Positions 34,348 to 41,185 of a stretch of 64,000 bases of DNA are shown here, one piece after another. How positions within the stretch are numbered: the first letter of the stretch is position 1; every line of letters starts with the position of its first letter. The stretch is from Spirosoma endbachense (lineage in GTDB: Bacteria; Bacteroidota; Bacteroidia; Cytophagales; Spirosomataceae), in assembly GCF_010233585.1 (NCBI RefSeq), contig NZ_CP045997.1, positions 1,577,749-1,641,748 on the forward strand. The letters are read 5' to 3'. Below the pieces are notes generated by a model. That model searched no databases, had not been told where the DNA came from, and saw only the letters and a program-made list of their open reading frames with translations. A program made the position numbers and the translations under genes.

Positions 34348-35607
34348 TTAAACAGACGCGGGGATATCCTGTAGTAATCCCTCCTGTTTATCGCCTAAAT
34401 AGAGGCTTTTAATGCTGGGGATCAGCACAATCAATAAAATGAAAGCCAATGGATAAAGTAATCCTGATGCGATCCAAAGTGGACGATAGGAGTATTCCTG
34501 AATGATGGCTCCCATGAGCGGATTAAGCAGTAAACCCGAAACAGCGCCCGCCGTGCCCGACAAACCAACAACGGTTGAGGTAGCTTTCTGCCCGAACATA
34601 TCCGAGATGGACGTGATGTAATTCGTAATCCAGAAACCGTGGGCAAACATAAACACCGACATCAGGGCAACCGCCACTTCAACCGATGACACCCATTCAA
34701 TAGCCGGTGCTGCGAGGGTAAGCAAGGCGGCAATACCCATGACCGTTTTGCGGGCTTTATTCACCGAAAAATTTCGGGCGATGAGCTGCCCCGAAAACCA
34801 GCCACCCAGTACATTGGCAACGCCCAATGCCAGAAAGGGTATCCAGAACAATTTACCAATCTCTTCAAATGACACATTCCGTACCGAACTAAGGTATTTC
34901 GGAATCCAGAACATCATAAAATAAAAGACGGGGTCGAGCAGGAAACGAATGATAATGAAAACCCAGGTTGGGCGCTTTTTGAGCAAAGTCAGAAACGGCA
35001 CTTTATCGGCTTGTGTTGGCCCGCTTTCCGTGCCAGAAGCCATATTTTCTTTCTTCCAGGGTATTAACAACCAGGCAATTACCCAGGCTATTCCTATCAG
35101 GCCAGGAATAAGAAACCCACCCCGCCAGCCGTAATGCTCCGATAACCAGATGGTTAGTGGTGGAGCAACTACTGCTCCGATGGCCGATCCGCCAATAGCG
35201 ATGCCATTGGCCAACGCGCGCTCTTTTTTATCGAACCACCGATAAACTGTCCAGGCTGCTCCCGGAAAACAACCTCCTTCGCCCACACCCAGAAAAAACC
35301 GAAAGGCTACCAGTTGAGAAAAACTGTTTATGACAGCATGCAGACTATTGGCAATGGACCAAATCCCTACCGAAAGCGCTAATCCCGTTTTGCCACCCAC
35401 CCTGTCAATAAGCCAACCGCCCAGCGTAAACATGATCGCATAGCTAATCAGGAAGCTGGTATTGATCATGCCATATTGAACATCCGTAATCTGAAACTCC
35501 TCCTGAATCTTGATAATAGCAATCGACAGTACCTGTCGATCCAGAAAACTCAGCCCGGTTGCAATAAAAAGGAGGCAAACAATCAGCCAGCGGATGTTTT
35601 TTTGCAT
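34348..35607 (-). CDS. MFS sugar-acid type transporter, ACS family
   Basis: This 419-residue inner-membrane protein has 12 predicted helices and an early FLDRQVLSIAIIKIQEEF segment as in hexuronate/anion:cation symporters. Motif A-like GGWLIDRVGGKTGLALSVG is near 60-80, and FLGVGEGGCFPGAAWTVYRWFDKKERALANGIAIGGSAIGAVVAPP is a conserved block of that group. It would carry a sugar acid or related small compound with a cation. It is the first gene of the locus in transcription order, with an operator candidate 6 bases before its ATG at 35607, and is separated from the isomerase by about 100 bases. A substrate such as galacturonate would fit a pectin-related locus but is only inferred. Confidence 0.82.
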   Translation of the reverse strand: MQKNIRWLIVCLLFIATGLSFLDRQVLSIAIIKIQEEFQITDVQYGMINTSFLISYAIMFTLGGWLIDRVGGKTGLALSVGIWSIANSLHAVINSFSQLVAFRFFLGVGEGGCFPGAAWTVYRWFDKKERALANGIAIGGSAIGAVVAPPLTIWLSEHYGWRGGFLIPGLIGIAWVIAWLLIPWKKENMASGTESGPTQADKVPFLTLLKKRPTWVFIIIRFLLDPVFYFMMFWIPKYLSSVRNVSFEEIGKLFWIPFLALGVANVLGGWFSGQLIARNFSVNKARKTVMGIAALLTLAAPAIEWVSSVEVAVALMSVFMFAHGFWITNYITSISDMFGQKATSTVVGLSGTAGAVSGLLLNPLMGAIIQEYSYRPLWIASGLLYPLAFILLIVLIPSIKSLYLGDKQEGLLQDIPASV

Positions 35608-35612
35608 AATAC

Positions 35613-35629
35613 TTAACGCACTAAGTTAA
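35613..35629. promoter_or_regulatory. Candidate operator in front of the transporter gene
   Basis: TTAACGCACTAAGTTAA is a dyad (TTAAC, seven bases, GTTAA) sharing GCACTAAGTTAA with the box before the isomerase gene. It lies directly before the transporter start, where a bound repressor would block transcription or initiation. Confidence 0.6.
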
Positions 35630-36066
35630 CGCTCACAAAGATATAAGTTCAGAAATGTGAAAATCAATAGTTATAGTATTTTTTTTCAATCAAATAGAAA
35701 TAATTCCTTGACCATTGTCGGTATACTGCCAGGTTAAGCAAACCAGCAACTGATACTGTCCTCAGCAAAAGTGATTCGGTAACGATTAATAATGATGTGA
35801 CAGTGAAAGGAGTGTCAACAACTCTAAAATGAGGAACAGGTATCAAGAAAATCCGCCTGATAGAGGAACCCGATGAAGAAGATTGTAAAATTGGTGGTAG
35901 TAGTAATGGGTTGCGAATGGATTCCCTGAAGAAAATCTAGTCAGAATTCGGCGCGGCTCATTTGTCAACGACACAACTTCGGCAGTTTGTTAAGCCCCTG
36001 GAACTTCTAAAGAGGGATTATAACCAAAAAATCCGTTAATCCTGTAAATTCTGACTAAAAAAGCTG
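35630..36066. other. Intergenic stretch without recognised genes
   Basis: About 440 bases lie between the operator of the glycan locus and the promoter of the small basic protein gene. I see only short chance frames, including an 18-codon one at 35873 that begins like a signal peptide and then stops. No RNA gene or strong hairpin was found. Confidence 0.4.
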
Positions 36067-36074
36067 TACTTTTG
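36067..36074 (+). promoter_or_regulatory. -7 box of the 51-residue gene
   Basis: TACTTTTG matches the Bacteroidota -7 element TAnnTTTG exactly and is the same octamer as in front of tRNA-Leu. The ATG follows 41 bases later. No convincing TTG box was found at the right distance upstream. Confidence 0.55.
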
Positions 36075-36115
36075 CACTTCAAAATTCGAACCGACAAGTA
36101 AACTAAGATATAGTC

Positions 36116-36271
36116 ATGGGAATAACTGAACTAAAGCGTAAGGGCCGCCGGAACCGCGCTATCGCGAATAACAAGACGAACGCTATCAAACAACTGCTAC
36201 GTAAGCCGGTCATCAAAAACGTTGACGTTGAAGCGATCAAGGCATCATTCGCTGAGAAGAAAGCAGCATAA
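36116..36271 (+). CDS. Small basic conserved protein (51 residues)
   Basis: The frame encodes MGITELKRKGRRNRAIANN then a stretch with KQLLRKPVIKNVDVEAIKA and a lysine-alanine tail. It is strongly basic in its first half and helical. I recognise this as a small protein conserved in Cytophagales with no assigned function. A strong promoter-like -7 box precedes it and the start context is clean. A nucleic-acid- or ribosome-associated role fits the charge but is speculation. It stands between the glycan locus and an unrelated membrane protein, alone on its strand. Confidence 0.7.
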   Translation: MGITELKRKGRRNRAIANNKTNAIKQLLRKPVIKNVDVEAIKASFAEKKAA

Positions 36272-36329
36272 TCTGGCCAAATAAGGTATACCTATTTATC
36301 CGATTAACTTGTTATCCAGTACATAAGAC

Positions 36330-36358
36330 AAAACCTCGCCTTAACTCGGCGAGGTTTT
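36330..36358. terminator. Bidirectional terminator between convergent genes
   Basis: AAAACCTCGCC and GGCGAGGTTTT form a perfect 11-base stem with a seven-base loop. The stop codon of the minus-strand gene (36341-36343) is within the loop, and the A/T runs serve both directions. Confidence 0.85.
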
Positions 36359-36682
36359 CCGTTTTGGTCGGGATCGCTCCCATTCGCGGTCTCGTTTTTT
36401 GAGTTCCCGACGCACAAACCGGCGATAATCCAGCTGAGCCCGATAACGAACAGCCTGCCCAAACAACAATAGCCCTCCGTTCATAAGAATCAGGCTGTAG
36501 GCTCCCCACAAGAACCATTGCTGAAAGGTAGCGCCGTTGTGTTTTGCGTCGGCCGCTATCGTGAATACGCACAATCCTGCGCTAAAGAGCAACAAGCCCA
36601 GCGGAGCAACAATTAGCCCCTTGGTGCGTGTGCTCATTCGTTTAACCAATTTTTGACCGGGTGGTTTTGCAAGCTTGGTCAT
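36341..36682 (-). CDS. Two-helix membrane protein, unknown
   Basis: The 113-residue protein starts at 36682 (MTKLAKPPGQKLVKR). It has two transmembrane helices (GLIVAPLGLLLFSAGLCVFTI and FLWGAYSLILMNGGLLLFGQAV) between a basic N-terminus and a very basic C-terminal tail (RRELKKRDREWERSRPKRK). A frame overlapping it in another phase (36312-36572) lacks such order and is a shadow. I recognise no named family. A near-palindrome (36701-36720) lies just upstream and may regulate it. Confidence 0.65.
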   Translation of the reverse strand: MTKLAKPPGQKLVKRMSTRTKGLIVAPLGLLLFSAGLCVFTIAADAKHNGATFQQWFLWGAYSLILMNGGLLLFGQAVRYRAQLDYRRFVRRELKKRDREWERSRPKRKTSPS

Positions 36683-36700
36683 AGTGGATATAGGAGTCAA

Positions 36701-36720
36701 TACGTTATGCGTATAACGTA
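36701..36720. promoter_or_regulatory. Near-perfect 20-base palindrome upstream of a membrane protein gene
   Basis: TACGTTAT and ATAACGTA are the arms around the central GCGT; 18 of 20 positions are self-complementary. It lies 18 bases before the start of the minus-strand gene, a normal operator position. The binding protein is unknown. Confidence 0.35.
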
Positions 36721-36795
36721 AAGCAATAAGCTTTCGTTAAGCGTAGATTAACATTTGTAGCCTGCAAAGTAATAAGTATTTCGATAAATCTGTCT

Positions 36796-37803
36796 CTATG
36801 ACGGATACTCAATGGTCGCTCCGGTTTCTTTAAAGCCCTTAGGCTCCCAAAATCGTTTCCATCCTTCGCTGATGAACCCAATACCATAGCCTGTTAGCTG
36901 TATAAAAGCCGCTTCCACGCTCAAAAGGCCTACTTTTACGCTTTTCTCCTTCCGCGTGGCATCAATCAAAATAAGGAAAGCAATTAGAAGCAATACACCG
37001 ACGGCCAGCCCAAATAGAATTGGGCTAATGATCGCCCAAACCGGAATCGAAAATACAAATAAGGTAAACAATGCCGGAATGGCATGTACGAGTTTCAACT
37101 CATTCGGGTAGTATCGCGAGATGTTTATGCGCGCGCGACCAAAAAAGCGTAACTGCCGAAAAAACTGTCCAAAATTCGTTCGACGTTTGTGGTAGATGAA
37201 AGCCTCCGGAATTAGGCCGGTCTTGAAGCCCCGCTCAATAATTCGGATAGCAAACTCAATGTCCTCGCCCATTCGGCTCAGTTTATACCCACCGATCGTT
37301 TCCCAGACCTTTCTCGACAAACCCATGTTGAAACTTCGAGGATGAAAAGTGCCCCCCAGATTCTTCTTACTACCTCGAATGCCGCCCGTTGTAAAAGGCG
37401 ACGTCATGGAATAGCTTATCGCTTTCTGAATGGGCGTAAAATCGGGGTGAGCCGCATCCGGACCACCATATGCATCGAGCCAGCCGGACTCAAGGCGCTG
37501 GTTTACGGCCGCAAAATAGTGTGGGGGAATCAGGGCATCCGAGTCAAAAATGACGAAATAATCGCCCTTAGCGCGTTCAAAACCGTAATTTCTGGTGAAG
37601 CCCTGCCCTGAATTTTCTTTAAAAAAGTAGCGAATGTCGAGTTGATTGGCAAAGGCACTTACAACGCCATCCGCTTTATCCCTGGAGCCATCTTCAACAA
37701 CGATAACTTCAAAATTTGTATAGGTCTGTTTCGTCAGACTAAACAACAGTTCACGCAGTTCGTCGGGGCGATTGAAAACAGGAATAATGATAGAGAATCG
37801 CAT
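36796..37803 (-). CDS. Glycosyltransferase family 2
   Basis: This 335-residue inverting GT-A enzyme starts MRFSIIIPVFNRPDELRELL. The nucleotide-sugar site VIVVEDGSRDKADGV is near 33-47, the DxD motif IFDSDALIPPHYF near 88-100, and an acceptor-side GEDIEFAIRIIERG near 180. Two hydrophobic segments near the C-terminus (AIPALFTLFVFSIPVWAIISPILFGLAVGVLLLIAFLI) anchor it in the membrane. It probably builds a cell-surface glycan or lipid. It follows hemL after a large hairpin and is likely a separate unit; no other polysaccharide genes adjoin. Confidence 0.85.
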   Translation of the reverse strand: MRFSIIIPVFNRPDELRELLFSLTKQTYTNFEVIVVEDGSRDKADGVVSAFANQLDIRYFFKENSGQGFTRNYGFERAKGDYFVIFDSDALIPPHYFAAVNQRLESGWLDAYGGPDAAHPDFTPIQKAISYSMTSPFTTGGIRGSKKNLGGTFHPRSFNMGLSRKVWETIGGYKLSRMGEDIEFAIRIIERGFKTGLIPEAFIYHKRRTNFGQFFRQLRFFGRARINISRYYPNELKLVHAIPALFTLFVFSIPVWAIISPILFGLAVGVLLLIAFLILIDATRKEKSVKVGLLSVEAAFIQLTGYGIGFISEGWKRFWEPKGFKETGATIEYPS

Positions 37804-37819
37804 GGGTAGAATGATGAAT

Positions 37820-37902
37820 GCTGATGGATGAGTACTAAGACCGTGCCACTATTAAGAGCATCATCAGAAACCGTGGCACGGTCCTAGTACTCATCCATCA
37901 GC
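37820..37902. repeat. GTGCCAC-core hairpin, copy 2
   Basis: Two 30-base arms pair with a single mismatch: left GCTGATGGATGAGTACTAAG then ACCGTGCCAC, and the complementary right arm. The loop is 23 bases. The minus strand carries GTGCCACGGTTTCTGATG, almost the same as copy 1, and the shared apical motif TGCT..AATA. It lies just after the hemL stop. Confidence 0.85.
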
Positions 37903-37911
37903 CTTTCACCG

Positions 37912-39201
37912 TTAATCGTTCATTGCCTCTTGTAAACTCTCTTCATTTGCCTGAATGATCTGTGCGACCAAAGCATCAGTGAGCGCAACGGATAAAAACA
38001 GGCTTTCAAACTGCGAGGGAGCCAGATAAACACCCCGCTTCAGCATGGCATGGAAATACCGGCCGAACAGCGGCAAATCACACGTTTTTGCCTCCGTAAA
38101 ATTCGATACAGCATGGTCAGTCATGAACAGGGTGAACATCGACCCAATGTGGTTGATCGTATAATTCAGGCCAACTTTCTGCAACCCTGCCTGAAAACCG
38201 GTTACCAGTGCCGTACCGATTTCTTCCAGTCTTGTATACACCTCCGGGTGATCGTTCAGGTGATGCAGCATAGCCAGCCCTGCCGACATGGCAATGGGGT
38301 TTCCGGAGAGCGTACCTGCCTGGTAAACGGGCCCTACCGGCGACACTATATTCATAATTTCGGCACGGCCACCGTAGGCTCCAACGGGCATACCACCCCC
38401 AATGATTTTACCCATTGTTGTCAGATCAGGCGTAATACCAAATCGTTCCTGCGCACCGCCTTTAGCCAGCCGGAAGCCGGTCATTACTTCATCAAAGATC
38501 AGCAATGCCCCGTGTTGATCGCATAGTGACCGAACACCCTCCAGAAAACCAGGCTCTGGCAATACACAGCCCATATTCCCAACAACGGGCTCCAGAATAA
38601 TAGCAGCAACCTGATTATGATTGTTGTCCAGTAATTTCTCTACAGCCGCCAAATCGTTAAATGGCGCAGTCAGTGTGTCGGCCGCCGTTGCTTTCGTTAC
38701 GCCGGGACTATCGGGAACGCCCATTGTCATAGCTCCGCTTCCCGCAGCAATCAGGAACGAATCGCCATGCCCATGATAGCAGCCTTCAAATTTAATGATC
38801 TTGTCGCGTCCGGTAAAGCCACGCGCAACCCGGATTGCCGCCATGGTGGCTTCTGTGCCTGAATTAACCATGCGCACTTTCTCGACGGAGGGGACCATGC
38901 TGGTAATCAGTTCCGCCATTTCAACCTCTTTGCGCGTAGGTGCGCCAAACGAAAATGAATGCTGAATGGCATCCCGAACGGCTTTTTCCACGGGTTCAAA
39001 CGCGTGGCCCAGAATCATTGGTCCCCATGAGTTGATCAGTTCGATGTACTGTCGCCCGTCTTCGTCATAGAGATAAGGCCCTTTAGCCGATTTGATAAAG
39101 ATGGGCGAGCCTCCGACTGCCCGAAATGCCCGAACGGGTGAGTTAACCCCGCCCGGTATCAGCGTTTTCGCCTTCTCAAATAATTCTTCGCTTGTTGTCA
39201 T
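37912..39201 (-). CDS. hemL: Glutamate-1-semialdehyde 2,1-aminomutase
   Basis: This 429-residue PLP enzyme converts glutamate-1-semialdehyde to 5-aminolevulinate, the C5 route to haem. Typical blocks are LIPGGVNSPVRAFRAVGGSPIFIKSAKG at the N-terminus, INSWGPMILGHAFEPV, VRMVNSGTEATMAAIRVARGFTGRDKIIKFEGCYHGHGDS near 105-145, LIFDEVMTGFR near 235 and the PLP lysine in TTMGKIIGGGMPVGAYGG (Lys near 265). It is full length with the ATG at 39201. It lies 71 bases downstream of the TPR/periplasmic-binding gene, and a strong hairpin after it separates it from the glycosyltransferase. No other haem genes are near. Confidence 0.95.
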   Translation of the reverse strand: MTTSEELFEKAKTLIPGGVNSPVRAFRAVGGSPIFIKSAKGPYLYDEDGRQYIELINSWGPMILGHAFEPVEKAVRDAIQHSFSFGAPTRKEVEMAELITSMVPSVEKVRMVNSGTEATMAAIRVARGFTGRDKIIKFEGCYHGHGDSFLIAAGSGAMTMGVPDSPGVTKATAADTLTAPFNDLAAVEKLLDNNHNQVAAIILEPVVGNMGCVLPEPGFLEGVRSLCDQHGALLIFDEVMTGFRLAKGGAQERFGITPDLTTMGKIIGGGMPVGAYGGRAEIMNIVSPVGPVYQAGTLSGNPIAMSAGLAMLHHLNDHPEVYTRLEEIGTALVTGFQAGLQKVGLNYTINHIGSMFTLFMTDHAVSNFTEAKTCDLPLFGRYFHAMLKRGVYLAPSQFESLFLSVALTDALVAQIIQANEESLQEAMND

Positions 39202-39272
39202 AATTAAAAGAGTGAATGAGTGAATTGGTGAAAGAGCGAAATCCGCTTGATGGGAAATGCACGTTCAATTTG

Positions 39273-41054
39273 TTACTCTTTCACTTTTATAAACCGCCCA
39301 TCGGCATATTTCACGATTGGAACGATCTGGTTTTCATTGGTTTGGGTGTAATCAAATCCTGACAGTAAATAGTCGTCGGTATCAGAACGCAGGGTATTTC
39401 GGTTACGGAGCTGCGGTCCGTTTTTCGCCAGCTGACGACCAAAAAACAGCATCATGTCATAACCCTCACTGGCAAACACCGATGGAATAGTGTTCCGCTT
39501 TGCCAGGTATTCCTCCTGAAACTCGGTAACCGGCTCACGCGCAGAGTCGATGAAATCAGGATAAAGCAGGTATAAATCCCGGCGGGTGAATGTAGAGGCC
39601 GAGTTTCTATAGAAATCAAAAGCTGAGGCCGTGGCAATCAGTGGTCCACTTACTTTACGGCGGCTTAAGGCATCAATGAGCCGGGCACCATCCTCTTCAT
39701 TGTTACTGGCTAAAAATACATGACCCAGCGAAACAGGGGTAACGGTGCTCATCGAACGCGATGGCGTAGTTGTTCCCGTAAGTTGCATGGCGTCGGCCAT
39801 TGTCTGTGCCGAGCCGGTTAATTTCCGAAAATCAACAATTTGATAACTCTGGCGTTTCAATTCATTTTGATAGGCCAGTGCCAGCAATGAATCCCGTCGT
39901 GAGGAACCGAAATAAATAGCGGCCCGGCGCAAACCATTTAGCGCACGTACCTGCTCGGCAACTTTTAGCGCCTGCTGATTCAGAGATGGCTGCACCAAAA
40001 AGGACATAGGCTGATTGGCCACCAGCTCACTACTCGTTGCAATAGGGTTTAGCAACAGTATGTTATTCTGATTGGCATAAGCGGATACAATGCGGTTTGG
40101 CTCCACATAGAGCGGCCCAATAATCATGTCAGTTTGCGCAAACGCGGGGCTATTGACCAGTTCAAGCGCTTTATTGGCATCGTTGTCCAGATCATAAGCG
40201 AACAGATTCACCGTGATGCCTTCATCCTGTAACCGGGCTTTTGCCAGCCTGATCCCGTCATACAGATCGTATACATATTGATTCGAACGTTGACGTTTTT
40301 CGGGATTGAATTCATCGACCCGAAATGGAAACATGACCGCCACATTATAATACCCTTTCGAGCGAGTGTTTCGGACGGGCGTTACAGCCGTTGTTGAGCT
40401 GGTAGCCGACGTTGCCGCAGGTGTCGTACTCGTTGTTCGGGAAACCACAGTTCCGGGAACCCCAAAGCGGTTTGTCAGTCGATCCGACAACTCCAGATCA
40501 TCTTTATCCGTCGCCGTTCGCTGAATAAAATCAATTAAGGTTAAGCCAACGATTCGATCGTCCGGGAATTCCTTATTCAACTGTTTCAGTCGATTCAGAT
40601 CCGTGATTCGGGCGATAAAAGCCTGTTCGAGCTTGGTTACGTCAGCGCGCAAAGTGGGGCTCTTTATTTCCTGGATGGCTTCCAGCGCATCTTCAAACTG
40701 CCCTGTTTCCATACAAATTGCTGCGAACAGGTAGTTGGCGTCGTCTAATTTATGCCAATCCGGATACCGGGTCATCAACTGCTTAATCATCAACCGGGCC
40801 TGATTGAAATTCTTTTGCCGGAATGCCGCAACGGCATAGTAGTAATGAGCATAGGGCGCTAATGGGCCATCCCGCAGAATAATTGCATTCAGGTCCGTTT
40901 TAGCTCGCTCATAGTTGCCGGTCTGTACTAACTGAACAGCAGCTTTATAGCGTTTCAACGCATCGGGAGAAACCTGAGCCAAAGCTACCTGCATGTTCAG
41001 AAGCCAAAGCAGACTAACTGCCGCCAATGTAAGCCAACTTAACCTACCATTCAT
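39273..41054 (-). CDS. TPR plus periplasmic-binding-protein (LpoA-like) protein
   Basis: From ATG 41054 (MNGRLSW, signal peptide ending near VALAQ) this encodes 593 residues. Helical TPR repeats occupy about 30-190 (YKAAVQLVQTGNYERAKTDLNAII, YYAVAAFRQKNFNQARLMIKQL). A Thr/Ser/Ala linker lies near 215-235. A type I periplasmic-binding domain follows (YNVAVMFPFRVDEFN, DGIRLAKARLQDEGI, DMIIGPLYVEPNRIVSAYANQNNILLLNP). Databases would call it a LivJ-type binding protein, but there are no transporter genes nearby. The TPR-PBP1 order is that of LpoA, the outer-membrane activator of PBP1A; no lipobox Cys is seen here. It is in line with yidC and pyrG. Confidence 0.75.
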   Translation of the reverse strand: MNGRLSWLTLAAVSLLWLLNMQVALAQVSPDALKRYKAAVQLVQTGNYERAKTDLNAIILRDGPLAPYAHYYYAVAAFRQKNFNQARLMIKQLMTRYPDWHKLDDANYLFAAICMETGQFEDALEAIQEIKSPTLRADVTKLEQAFIARITDLNRLKQLNKEFPDDRIVGLTLIDFIQRTATDKDDLELSDRLTNRFGVPGTVVSRTTSTTPAATSATSSTTAVTPVRNTRSKGYYNVAVMFPFRVDEFNPEKRQRSNQYVYDLYDGIRLAKARLQDEGITVNLFAYDLDNDANKALELVNSPAFAQTDMIIGPLYVEPNRIVSAYANQNNILLLNPIATSSELVANQPMSFLVQPSLNQQALKVAEQVRALNGLRRAAIYFGSSRRDSLLALAYQNELKRQSYQIVDFRKLTGSAQTMADAMQLTGTTTPSRSMSTVTPVSLGHVFLASNNEEDGARLIDALSRRKVSGPLIATASAFDFYRNSASTFTRRDLYLLYPDFIDSAREPVTEFQEEYLAKRNTIPSVFASEGYDMMLFFGRQLAKNGPQLRNRNTLRSDTDDYLLSGFDYTQTNENQIVPIVKYADGRFIKVKE

Positions 41055-41185
41055 GTTGTTTATCAGGGTTAATGCACAAAAGCAACGCGTGGGCGTTGCT
41101 TTTGTTGGGTATTCAGTATACACTTTTCAAATAGCTCGTTAATGGGCAGCGTGCTCAATGCCATAAACTGCGAATAGCGTAAACT

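Noticed and set aside
35873..35929. An 18-codon frame starting MKKIVKLVVVVMGC, like the start of a lipoprotein.
   Set aside because: It stops at once and nothing downstream continues in another frame; too little to call a pseudogene.
36312..36572. An 86-codon frame overlapping the two-helix membrane protein gene.
   Set aside because: It is in another phase of the same strand, has no hydrophobic order and passes through the terminator.
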